Assembly (NCBI GenBank): GCA_020161935.1
Contig: JAIUNI010000004.1
Location: 242,927-306,926, forward strand
Direction: 5' to 3'
Origin: Chloroflexota bacterium
GTDB taxonomy: Bacteria > Chloroflexota > Anaerolineae > Aggregatilineales > Phototrophicaceae
Length of the DNA: 64,000 bases
Shown: positions 18,101 to 24,900 of the stretch, piece after piece
Numbering within the stretch: the stretch's first letter is position 1
Layout: the number at the start of each line of letters is the position of its first letter
Position numbers and translations under genes: made by a program
Notes under the pieces: generated by a model
Databases searched by the model: none
What the model saw: only the letters and a program-made list of their open reading frames with translations
What the model was told of the DNA's origin: nothing

Positions 18101-20517
18101 GCGAGCGCGTGACCTTCCACATCGAAGCCTATCTGCCGGAAGGGACGACCACCAACTTCACCATCACCGATAACCTGCCCGACGGCATGATCGTCGTCAG
18201 CAGCCGGGTGGTGAGCATCGGCGGCAACCTGGGCGTCTCTGCGCTGGCGGTGGGCGATCCGGGTACCGTCTCCAACAGCAACTACACAGCCGATGCCTTT
18301 AATGACCGGGTGGTCTTCAGCTTTGGCGATGCCACCAACGTCATCGACGGCGTGGACGACGCCCGCGATGTGGTGGTGGTCGAAGTGGAAGCCCGCGTCT
18401 ACGATAATGAGTTGCTCAACCGTGGCGGAACAACCGTGACCAACGAGGCCATCATCGACTACGGCCCCAACCGCCGCCGGGCGGAAGCCGATGTCGATAT
18501 TGTCGAGCCGCGCATCAACCTGACCAAGACCTTCAACCCCCGCATCGAAGGGCGCGGGCACAAGCTGTTCATGACTCTCGATCTGGTCAACAGCGGCACG
18601 TCTATCGCCTACAAGGCGGCCCTGCGTGATCCGCTGAACCCCGGCCTGTGCCTGGATACCATCACGGTGGATCTCTCCGGTGCGCCGGGAACGACCTTCA
18701 CCAACACCTCCACCAGCGGCTGCGGTGGGATCGTGCAGTTGGACTTCAACGACCTGGGCATTGGCGAGCGCATCGTCGTCACGGTTGAACTGACCATCGA
18801 CGCCGCGCTGGAGCCGATCCCGCAGGACATCCCCAACACGGCGACGGTGACGTATCAATCCATCCCGGTTGGTCATCCGGATGAGAGCGAAGCCCGTCAG
18901 TACAACGACAGTGCCAGCGACATCCTGACGGTCGATGAGCCAACCATCGAAGTGACCAAAGTCGGCAACCCGCAATCGGTGCGGGCCGGTGGCTTACTCA
19001 CCTACACCATCACCGTCACCAACACTGGCGAGCCGCCCATCGACGCCTTCCAGGTGGTCATCACGGATGTGCTGCCGCCTGAACTCACCTACGTCTCGGC
19101 TACACCGGCGAAGGGGACTTGTACTGCCAACGGTCAAACCGTCACTTGCACCATCGACAAGCTGCTGCGTGGGGAAACCACCAGCATCCTGATCGAGACG
19201 CGGGTCGCGGCTGGCCTGGCCGCTGGCACCCGGATCATCAATCTACTGGGTTTGACCACGCTGGAAGGCGTGGCGGTGGAGGCTGACGCCCTCAACGTGG
19301 TGGCATCGGAAGCCGTCTGCAGCATCGGCTGCCCGGATGTCCAGATCTACCACAGCGACCAGACCGGCGACTGGGAAATTTTCCGGCTGGTGGGTGGGAC
19401 TCTCCTGCCGACCGATGCCGACCAAAACTTGACCCAGAACCGCGCTGATGATGTCGAACCCAGTCAATCGCCGGATGGAAACTGGATGGCCTTCGCCAGC
19501 AACCGGGACGGCAACTGGGAAATCTATGTCACGCCGACCAACGTGACCGATGATGACATCCCCCGCACCCGCCGCGTCACCACCAACACGCTTGCGGTCG
19601 ATACCGACCCGGTCTGGGGGCCGACCGATCATCTGGTGTACGAATCGACCCGCGACGGCAACTGGGAGTTGTACCTGCTGGATTTGCGGACGGGCGTCGA
19701 AACCCGCCTGACCAATAACCCGGCGGATGACCTGAACGCCTTCTGGTCGCCGGATGGCACGCGGGTGGTCTTCCAGAGCAACCGCAGCGGACGATGGCAA
19801 CTGTATGAACTCAACTTGCAGACGGCTACGCTGCGCCTGCTCAGTGACGGCAGCAGCGATGACATGGATGGTGCCTACGCCAACAACGGGGAGCGCATCG
19901 TGTTCCGCTCGGTCAACCCGGATGGTACGGTCATCAGCCTGATGAATGCCGATGGCAGTGCGCGCACCGCCATCAGTGACCGCAGCAGCCGTGCTGCCAA
20001 CGCTGTCTGGTCGCCGGATGACGGCCTGATTGCCTACCAATCGGACGCCGACGGCGACCTGGACATCTACGTCTACGGCGTCGGCACGGGTCAAACCCGC
20101 AAGCTGACCGAGAACGAGATCGATGACTACGCCCCGACCTGGTTGTGCGGCGGCACGCAGGTGATCTTCACCTCGGATGAACCCGGCAACCCAGACATCT
20201 TCCAGGCGAATGCCCTGCCGCTGACGGCTCCGGCGTTGGTGGTGGTGGACGACACCACCCAGTTGACGAATGACCCGAACCGCGACCTGTATCCGCAGGG
20301 CGCACCTTCGGAGGAGAACGCCAGCCTGGAAGGGACTCTGCCGGATACCACCGCTGCCGAACCCGGTCACACGCAGGTGCTGAACCTGGGTCAAGTTGTC
20401 ACCCCGCAAGACCGCACGCTGGATCGTGAGGAAATCTGGAGCGCTATCGCCGGGTGCGCCGAATTGGCAGACGAACCCCCACCGGACTACGCCTTGGGTA
20501 GGTTCCCGGTGCGGTAG
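6157..20517 (+). CDS. Giant secreted PKD/DUF11 repeat protein with C-terminal beta-propeller
   Basis: A protein of about 4,786 aa. The ATG at 6157 (GGAGAGAGA upstream) opens a signal peptide with a hydrophobic core (LMFMAISVLLLSVTF) ending at VSAQ. Residues about 35-105 are a Thr/Pro/Glu-rich linker. Eight PKD domains follow to about residue 765, recognised by WDFGDG-S and PCHTY motifs. Most of the rest is DUF11-type modules (TYTLVVTHTG, DVLP-GL, NTASL patterns), three of them near-identical 915-bp repeats. From about 4,390 a PD40/TolB-like propeller carries GDWEIF and SPDG-W repeats. There is no LPXTG or C-terminal anchor. The likely role is a surface or extracellular adhesive fibre; on a mobile element it could promote cell contact or aggregation. 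The gene is a single uninterrupted frame and is followed by a terminator. Confidence 0.85.
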   Translation: MKTRHSITLMFMAISVLLLSVTFIDPVNIVSAQDTFPTPTTPPVPVPTDDVTVAPTEEAPAVPTEEATAAPTEEVTVVPTEEVTTEPTVEPTEEATATSTPPPSATSPVITVAFSASPSTGDAPLVVTFSDASSGTTFSDWRWDFGDGTTATGPGPHSHTYNSPGTYSASLTALGKGGSGTASQQIVVFQPRQTVEARFSHQQTGALEVCFSNTSSGPVVSQNWDFGDSSSSTEHSPCHSYPALGQYSVTLSVAGEGGETSTASATVVVQAQTQAPEAVFSVDRSSVPPGGTVRFTDQSSGIIRTWAWDFGDGSTSAEQQPSHQYSTAGVYTVTLTVTGPGGSDQATTTITVAAEQVLTCSFDAPGRTFAAQEVTFRNTSRVTPGSFTGFVWSINGEETATSTDLATTFAAEGVYTIRLVGTTADGRNCQAERRVTVYPSNSVIADFTGVRNIAAGSEICFRDRSRGPVISWAWAFGDGDSSTDQNPCHTYAAAGSYSIRLTVSGEGGSTDTRNRAINVFDPATITASANPTSGVAPLGVSFSASGTSINRYEWVFPDGSRAFSQNVSFQFDQPGEYIVTVTGSGPVGSVSSSVVVQVRQPLSLRAAFGASTWNGIAPVEVCFTDHSEGESITGWAWDFGDGASSSDQNPCHTYSSAGQYTVQLRVTNSDGMSATASNTVRVYDPSSGGASFRVVSVTDLNVCFSSSIDEGFALVRWEFGDGSTSTEDAPCHTYPAEGIYTVSLIVADSNGVERVLTATIEVKQGDVVEVTVTPEPSPTPDINVFDPALSKLGYLPAGSIGLPGEQLHWLTTVTNNGGAAGTNVVVVDNVRPELRIDEVQVAPGSSYTVNGQQVLVTIPSLLPGERQDFTIITTVLTSPRAGSINNTVRINETGDAATATIRLAGTTIMAAPPAPNGPIPLINGVPELTDFAGEEFCITPNFTNAGTNEGYGPYITLVRDANLTLNSIDYLGMNLMASPFLVSSGLLPANDPIEGRPIPGIAGQQWITVRLPIGSVESTSPAIPIRLCMQSAPTAAFGVPLPITIFPGYEFGDTPTGANGPISNLNDVGSMDNVGSFTPILVTFNKSNSLPESEVIPSCYPAPPVGAAGQPGPACAVPPGVQWPYEYFLDIELAAGQTLTTNSFTDVLDPAFEFYPYTFPVATLANAVQFSGTCNRTGTITATFDGNPITALPRLAPPGGGTLRVNIPNIVNPSTTSTCTMRLRYRGFINDILSETAAPENYTATNTASFVYNHASGPQPTLTDTDNVDVRNLEIQKSASPTVVVPGDIVTYTLSFQLSEYIGVQTLTVTDIIPDGIDFNPNSARVTVPGLGTNVPITVANYTINYGADTGTLFFNVTGALPGPYASEGTVSITYTGTVRQTYRAGGSLTGYVSANDDLNNTITANFVTTGGQTFSDESAASVTVIPNSLTKQLVSTPVDAGAGFVPGEPVTFRLDLRVPSGDTRNLVLDDNFPLPVFNVQDGDFGIEARTITLPDPTGRTTPFDVPNTTGYCSSYDDPNPIFTAYTRACGLRFIYTSGENATNLPAGTTITVTHVGNTVRLAINAPVETNVTEERRIIVELTAAIIDRPFADGLFLSNRSQARYTNSNGSPLITLNADDYLDVAAPDVQICKGISGTTNSSSTTVAGATCAIPGAPNNNLIDVDASDVLTYTITAYNRGSARAYGVVISDDVTALPQVTGCTLASVRNGSGTTLPFTGTFPSITLTNPLPGAGTTGVTTAQATAVITYTCSVVPNIPASSAAVINRASVVFASFSDTLPGGVHLNPPTVPFPPRTDVAQFVPAVPNIGKTRTPATATIGDLITYTLTVDIPGGAMNNVNIVDTLDAGLAFVDCTSIAVTGGLTSSLGAINAANFCNDPTNPVIGAGGSTATWDFGNLTNGGTGNGDTARITIVYTAVVLNTTGNVRGQDRNNSAELGWDNPAGGRLTDSASAPDTRLIEPTLEVDKTVAPATNRDANDLVTFTIIVRHATGSNATAHNVTLSDVIPPQVTYVAGSLTHTAGVAPIPGTLLETAGTITASWTSLTQAPAQTSTIQFQARLVANVQPAQVITNTANIAWTSLPGSPTNTTYNSLGVERTGNPADPGELNNYTATDPATVTVGNPSAAKVVTSTSLVDTGNGADADPDLTIGEEVTYQITITFREGLTRNAVVRDNLPTGAAVLSYVSSRIVSIGSNLSFSTATPAVGQAGTASNTDADAILDRVEWSLSDVTNAFDDVVTAADTMVFEVVARVVDVAANSGLPPTQDTNVVNTAQIRYTNFNDVVVAQNGTTTVDIVEPRLIINKTANVTQADAGDTVIYTVTVQNTGTAHAYNVVVTDPLLPDLELINGTVTTTLGTVTIGNTAGDTTIQVDAVSLAVNGTITIRYHARLLPSVFPGQALINTASQTSNSMPDGSGRTGTSSDPATVTVILPEFNKDIVSTSEGYTFPGAGTTDQHTAAPDLTIGEIITYQMTIVVPEGTSNTLRLVDTLPSTGAGDPGTLAYVSSRVVSIGANISNSALAVGATGTVAGQVITFNFVGGTPISNVADGVPTAADQIVVEVVARVSNIAANANGDLLTNRARLTYDGGNTLDASAAADVVEPNLNINKTASPATNVNAGDVITYTLAITHTGSSTADAFDLRIPDVLPTGLIYGSVTAATSTCDDRAGWSADVSGLPGTVIYRFDDLPLGATCTIVYTATLANTVTNAQTLTNTASMGYSSLDDGTPDTNDPNERTYTDSDPASVTTNLAPISFTKTVFDTSETYTGAGQHGATLTDLTIGETVTYELRARLQEGTVPVTITDTLPAGLTFVSATLNQPTPTNITIVGGFPAPVLAGQVMTLTLGNVVNVADNVADSADELVIRIVARVSNVVANNGTTGADKMNTATLNWGGGTLSDTETVEIVEPNLNIDKSASPITGLNAGDTVTYTLVITHTGTSTADAFDLRIPDVLPTGLIYGSVTAATSTCDDRAGWSADVSGLPGTVIYRFDDLPLGATCTIVYTATLANTVTNAQTLTNTASLRYSSLDDGTPDTNDPNERVYNDSDPASVTTNLAPISFTKTVFDTSETYTGAGQHGVALTDLTIGETVTYELRARLQEGTVPVTITDTLPAGLIFVSTQLAPTNGANVTITSGFPAPTLAGQLMTLALGNVVNAADNVANTDDDLVIWVVARASNVVANNGTTGADKMNTATLNWGGGTLTDTETVEIVEPNLNIDKSANPTTGLNAGDTVTYTLVVTHTGTSTADAFDLRITDVIPAGITYGSVTAAASTCDERAGWSADITGLPGTVVYRFDDLPLAATCTIIYTATLANTVTNGITLTNTASLRYSSLDDGTPDTNDGNERVYNDSDTAVIDTNVAPLSFTKAVVDSSQAFTGVGQHGAALTDLTIGETVTYELRARLQEGTTPITITDTLPAGLIFVSTQLAPTNGANVTITSGFPAPTLAGQVMTLTLGNVVNAGDNAVNADDDLVIWVVARVANVVGNNGTTGADKINTATLDWDPGTLTDTETVEVVEPLLDITKGATPNIGLDAGDIVTYTFSVTHLAASTADAQDVSINDLLPAHMTYVGNVVPVSGPAPTVTNSSPNIIFSWANLPLGATYTFTFEVSIDPTVGPAASLTNTATLAWSTLPGGSPNERTYTDTANAVVTTIPPTMEKSIVATSLTETGSGQHNPVIVDVNIGETVTYHMTITMPEGTAPLTLTDNLPNVMTVVSSQVFSLGANITTTGLTVGQAGVLSDANFADGQPDRVVFNLGTVRNAPDGVDNAGDQIVLEVVARVDENAANQNGDQLTNTATLDYGTGTVTDTEVVEVVEPELNIDKSALVVTGRPGDIIEYTIVVEHDGASNSPAYDIVITDPMLPDLNLVVGSVTATPGMVVLGNNAGDTTLRVELGVLNPGDSITINYQAQIDVSIMPPVSFVNTATLNYDSAAGPGGRPGTDDDTHTVRVNDDIYRYSKTVVDTSLDDTGDSQLTSAPDATIGERVTFHIEAYLPEGTTTNFTITDNLPDGMIVVSSRVVSIGGNLGVSALAVGDPGTVSNSNYTADAFNDRVVFSFGDATNVIDGVDDARDVVVVEVEARVYDNELLNRGGTTVTNEAIIDYGPNRRRAEADVDIVEPRINLTKTFNPRIEGRGHKLFMTLDLVNSGTSIAYKAALRDPLNPGLCLDTITVDLSGAPGTTFTNTSTSGCGGIVQLDFNDLGIGERIVVTVELTIDAALEPIPQDIPNTATVTYQSIPVGHPDESEARQYNDSASDILTVDEPTIEVTKVGNPQSVRAGGLLTYTITVTNTGEPPIDAFQVVITDVLPPELTYVSATPAKGTCTANGQTVTCTIDKLLRGETTSILIETRVAAGLAAGTRIINLLGLTTLEGVAVEADALNVVASEAVCSIGCPDVQIYHSDQTGDWEIFRLVGGTLLPTDADQNLTQNRADDVEPSQSPDGNWMAFASNRDGNWEIYVTPTNVTDDDIPRTRRVTTNTLAVDTDPVWGPTDHLVYESTRDGNWELYLLDLRTGVETRLTNNPADDLNAFWSPDGTRVVFQSNRSGRWQLYELNLQTATLRLLSDGSSDDMDGAYANNGERIVFRSVNPDGTVISLMNADGSARTAISDRSSRAANAVWSPDDGLIAYQSDADGDLDIYVYGVGTGQTRKLTENEIDDYAPTWLCGGTQVIFTSDEPGNPDIFQANALPLTAPALVVVDDTTQLTNDPNRDLYPQGAPSEENASLEGTLPDTTAAEPGHTQVLNLGQVVTPQDRTLDREEIWSAIAGCAELADEPPPDYALGRFPVR
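13960..16704 (+). repeat. Three tandem 915-bp near-identical repeats inside the giant gene
   Basis: The module beginning with codons for EPNLNI-KSA recurs at 13960, 14875 and 15790, each exactly 915 bases (305 codons) apart, and a diverged fourth start falls at 16705. Long stretches are almost base-identical, for example around TSTCDDRAGWSADVSGLPGT and LTDLTIGETVTYELRARLQE. Each unit is a pair of DUF11 domains. The in-frame period and high nucleotide identity point to recent duplication and allow length change by recombination. Confidence 0.85.
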
Positions 20518-20537
20518 TCCGGTCCGAGCAGCACGAA

Positions 20538-20574
20538 AAGAGAGCATCCCAATAACGGAGATGCTCTCTTTGTT
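20538..20574 (+). terminator. Rho-independent terminator after the giant gene
   Basis: Perfect 11-bp arms AAGAGAGCATC (20538-20548) and GATGCTCTCTT (20560-20570) enclose an 11-nt loop and run into TTTG. The hairpin starts 20 bases after the stop codon of the giant gene. Confidence 0.75.
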
Positions 20575-20958
20575 GAGTCGATGCCATTTGTGAAAGATTA
20601 GGAACTTTCACTTCGGGTCGAAAAACAAATGACTCGTCGGGGCTTGCCGTCTAGAGACGACTCGCATCGGCAACTTCTTCCTATTTTATACCTAATGTCG
20701 AGATGTTTATCGTTCGACCTACTGCATAGTTCGAATGTCCTCCCACAACCGCCACACGGTGATCGTACAGCGCGTGGCCCCGCCTATCAAACACCGGCAG
20801 GCGGTACGCTGGCACTACCCTGCGGGCAGTACCACCGAACCACCCGCCTGGCCCGCTGACGGGCCTGTTTGACAGGTTCCTCCCCTGCGCTGGCCCGGCG
20901 TGCCTGAGCGGTTGTGCTCAGCGCGCTGGCGCATCCAGCACGGTGGGAGATTCTCATC
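20575..20958 (+). promoter_or_regulatory. Structured leader region upstream of the sigma-like gene
   Basis: This 384-base stretch has no convincing gene. Its right part holds GGCCCG/CGGGCC (20850-20855 and 20860-20865) immediately followed by an overlapping CCTGT/ACAGG pair, then CTGAGC/GCTCAG around 20907-20924. Together these could form alternative hairpins in a leader transcript. A small plus frame at 20629-20859 has no ribosome binding site. Attenuation is only one possible reading. Confidence 0.3.
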
Positions 20959-21870
20959 ATGTCTGCGTCTCAATCTCAGTTGCAGGTAGCCGTCTATCCG
21001 ACTTCCTGGGCAGGTGAAATCACGTTCGAGCAGCTTTACGCCGACCTCGCACCCTACGCGACCAACGTTATGAAGCGCAATGGCATCCAGCCGCATCAAC
21101 TGGAGGAGTGCCTCCAAATTGGGATGATGTCGCTGTGGGAGCAGCTCGCAGCCCAGCCCGACTTTCTCATCGAGAAAACCCGTCGCCAGACGGTGTTTTT
21201 CATTCTGGCGCGTTGCAAGATTTCGACCATCCGGGATCAGGAAGGGCGCTATGATCGCCTGGAACCGCTAGTCGCAGCCGAGTGGCGCGGCAACGGCGAT
21301 GAGTACGCCATCACCGGCTTGGAACACAACCGCAGCGAAACATGGGCCGCCTGGGCGACTCACGTCGATATGCGCGCTGACATGGAACGAATCATGAACA
21401 AACTGGCTGCCAGGTACGCGCAGTCCTTCAAGCATCTGGTCGCGCTCTACTTCCTGACGACCGAGGTCTCACGCAAGGACGCAGCCGCACTTGCGGACAT
21501 GGATAGCTGGCGCTGGTATCAACGCTTCGTCCTGCCGGTGCAGGCGGATCTGCGCTACGAGTTCGCCCAGGTCTTTCTGGAACAGCACAACTATCCGCCA
21601 CCGGCTTGCGATGAGCCTATCGTGCCAGCAATTGAACGCCGCTGCCCAGCCTATCGCTCGTGGCGCGAGCAATACCAGCGCGGCCACACCTCACCGGCTG
21701 AGGCGCTGGTGGTAGCTTACCAGGATACGCCCTGCATCGGTGCCGCTATCCAGGCGCAAATCGACGGCAAAAGCTACACCGCTGCGGCGGAAGCACATGG
21801 TCGCAAGCCATCGACCTTCCGCAAGCACATGAAACGCGCTGCACGGTTGCTCGACGCCGCCTATGCCTGA
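20959..21870 (+). CDS. Sigma-70-like regulatory protein
   Basis: A 303-aa protein from the ATG at 20959 (GGGAG upstream). Residues about 28-62 (LYADLAPYATNV through CLQIGMMSLWEQL) resemble sigma region 2.1-2.2, where a helix of the form DLxQ.G...L is usual, followed by a region-2.4-like segment (RRQTVFFILARCKISTIRD). The last 30 residues (YTAAAEAHGRKPSTFRKHMKRA) form a helix-turn-helix like region 4. The middle is longer than in ECF factors and atypical. It lies between the giant surface gene and the STAND gene. It may direct expression of element genes, which is inference. A purely structural resemblance to sigma factors cannot be excluded. Confidence 0.5.
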   Translation: MSASQSQLQVAVYPTSWAGEITFEQLYADLAPYATNVMKRNGIQPHQLEECLQIGMMSLWEQLAAQPDFLIEKTRRQTVFFILARCKISTIRDQEGRYDRLEPLVAAEWRGNGDEYAITGLEHNRSETWAAWATHVDMRADMERIMNKLAARYAQSFKHLVALYFLTTEVSRKDAAALADMDSWRWYQRFVLPVQADLRYEFAQVFLEQHNYPPPACDEPIVPAIERRCPAYRSWREQYQRGHTSPAEALVVAYQDTPCIGAAIQAQIDGKSYTAAAEAHGRKPSTFRKHMKRAARLLDAAYA

Positions 21871-21996
21871 GCCTGCACTCAACGTCCTGGCTGTGACGCA
21901 AAACCAGCCAATTCGGGGCAATGGCGTTTTGCAGTATACTCGGGATCATACATCGGTAAATTTGTATCAGCATTGTGGTACATCGACTGAGTTGAA

Positions 21997-24900
21997 ATGA
22001 CTCCACACGCACATTCGAATAGACAAAAAGCACTGGTTACCGCACTGAAGGCAATACCGCGCAGTGCCATCCGCTTCAGTTCAAAAGCGGTTCTACATAC
22101 TGCTGCGTTGGGTGCAGCTGCTGTTGCCGTAACCAATATCGACCCAAGTACATTACCGCCTACGCTGAGCTTCTTTTTTGGTGGATTGGGCATAGAGGCA
22201 ATTGGGATACTATTAGACCGTCTTACAAGTGGTGGCGATATTGATCCTGAAGAAATCTATAGAGAGCTGGAAAACATCTTCAGCAAGAGCAATATACAAG
22301 AAGCCCTGAACAACCCCCAATTTGTCCATGAGTTTGCAGGAAAGTTTACCAGTGCTTGCCTACAAATAATCCAACAAATTGCCCACGAGAAGGAGGGATC
22401 ACTTGCTGTTGAAATAGTGCATGCATTTACAGGAGCCAACCTTATACATGAGGACATTAGGGGTTTAACCGCAACGATAACTGATTTGCTGAGCAAAGCC
22501 GATCAGAAACGTGATGAACAATACGATGATGTCACTAGCCGAATCAATCATCTCTTGCAAATTCTACATTACCAGTCTGTTCTATCGATCTATCCGAAGA
22601 CAAAACGTCCACTCATAGATTTACCTATCGTTGGGCGCGAAGATGACCTCAAGTGGCTGATATGGCGAGCGGAACGCAGGCAAGATTGTCTTCTAGTGGG
22701 TCAGCCGGGGTCGGGGAAGAGCTTCCTTTTTCGAAAATTGGTTGATGACTACAATTCATTGTTTGTTGTAGGTAACAGTCGCCGCCAACTGGAGATGGCT
22801 ATCACTGCACTCAAGCCTTCTATTCTGATGGTCGATGATGCTCATGTACATTCTGATTTACTACTTGATCTAAAGCAGATACGAGATCAAACAGGTCTTG
22901 GATTTGCTATCTTTGCCAATTGTTGGCCGAGTAAGGAGGCGGAAGTAAAAGTCAAATTACACCTCTCGACGATATATGTCCGCGAATTGAGTTTGCTCTC
23001 TCGAGATCATATTGTTGCCATACTCAAATCCGTAGGTGTCGAAGAACCCTGGAGCCTGGTTTACGAACTAGTAAATCAAGCTGAGGGCAGACCTGGCCTT
23101 GCCGTTACTTTGGCTGATCTTTATAGGAAGGGAGGGCATCACGATATATTCTCTGGTGAGGCAGTCGCTAATCATCTGGTTGAGGAGTACATCAAACACG
23201 AGGTCGAGGCCAATTACTCAAAGGAGATACTTGCTGCATTATCTCTAGGTGGAGACTATGGAATGTCTCCTACTGCTGTCGCGACGGTATTTGAGCTTAA
23301 ATATATCGAAGTAAACCAAGCTATCAGTGAACTTTCTGCGGCAGGCATCCTCCTTGAAGTACACGATGATTTTATGTCTGTGCGTCCCAAAGCTCTTCGA
23401 GATGTCCTCATCCGTGAAGTGTTTTTCTCTGGAAGCCTTATGAAAAAGTATTTAATCAGCCTCCTTGGAAATGTGCCAAGTTTAGCGCAGTCTGTGTTGA
23501 CACTATTGAGTGCAAAACGTCGCGGCGCAAGCATAGAAGACCAACTACTAAGGGAGCTTCTGATTAAAATCAAAGAGAGTGGCTGGTTTTTTCAACCCAA
23601 TCATCGAGAAGTCTGGATTTCATACACTGCACTTGGCCCCACCGAAGCTGGATGGGTATTGGACAACGGAGCAGAATACCTTGTAGCTGTTGCGCCATAT
23701 GCCTTACGGTCAATCCCGGAAGAAGCCATACGCAGGTTGCTAGATAAGGCTGTCGGAGACAACCGTGAACTGCATAGCAACCCAGATCATTCTTTACGAA
23801 TAATCCAGAACTGGGCATCCAATCTCAAAAATGAAAACATAATTCGTGACCGAAAGAGACTGTGTGATGCCGTCACAAAATGGCACTTACGAAATGGTGA
23901 TCCAAAAGTAAGTCTCAAAGCCATGATGCTAGCGATTGCACCCAGGCTAGAAACCGGCGAATCCGATCCAGGTGAAGGCAACACGTACACTATTCGAAGT
24001 GGCTATTTCACTCTGCATGGTATCGCGGAATTGCGTGAACTGTGGTCACAAGTATTGGAATTTCTAAAGATCATCCCCATCAACGATTGGCAACCTCTGC
24101 TTGATACTGCTCATTCTTGGCTTCATTACGAGATGATCACTCAAGAACAGGAACTAACCGACGATGTAGTAGAAGCTGCAAGAAATTTGGCTCTGAATCT
24201 AATGCAAGATATTGTTTCATTATCAGCGGGACATCAAGGTGTACTGCGAGCGTTGGAAAACCTGACCAAGAGAGAAGATATCCAGTTGGAGATAACTGTA
24301 CAACCAGAGTTCAATGTAGTGTACCCAACAGATGACTGGGAGAACTATCAACTAGCTGAGGTGGCTCAGAGGGCTGCTGTTTCGGACCTCGCAAACGCAT
24401 GGATAAAGATTCCGCCAGAGGATGTAGTTCAAAAACTGGAACGCTTTGAACGTGAAGCACAAGAGGCACATCTTCGCTATCCGAGATACAGCACTTTGGT
24501 ATGCCATGAAATTGCACAGCTGTGTGCCGATCCATTGAGTTGGGTTGATTTGATGTTGGCGTCTGAATTGCCGGTCGATCTGGTTGGTCCATTTATGGGA
24601 CGTTTATCCAGTTATGATCGGGATATCTGGATGTCGCGAGTAAAGCGCTGCCTTGAAAGTGAGAAATCAGCAGGGCTCGCTATATCCTTCGTATTGCAAC
24701 AATCTCAGCTTGATGAGGAAGCGTTCAAGATTGTTCAACCAAGGCTGAAAGATGCTCCAAGACTGGTTGAGGACATTTGTGGATTTGGGGCGGTGCCGAA
24801 ACGGGCAATATTGAGACTACTCCAATCAGTTGATATACGGGTTGCAGTAGCAGCAGCAAAGGGACTATGGCATCGGCTGGATAAAAACGTTAGAGCAGAC

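Noticed and set aside
17041..18975. Minus-strand frame of 644 codons
   Set aside because: Same reason: antisense shadow of DUF11 codons, His/Asp/Val-rich and without motifs.
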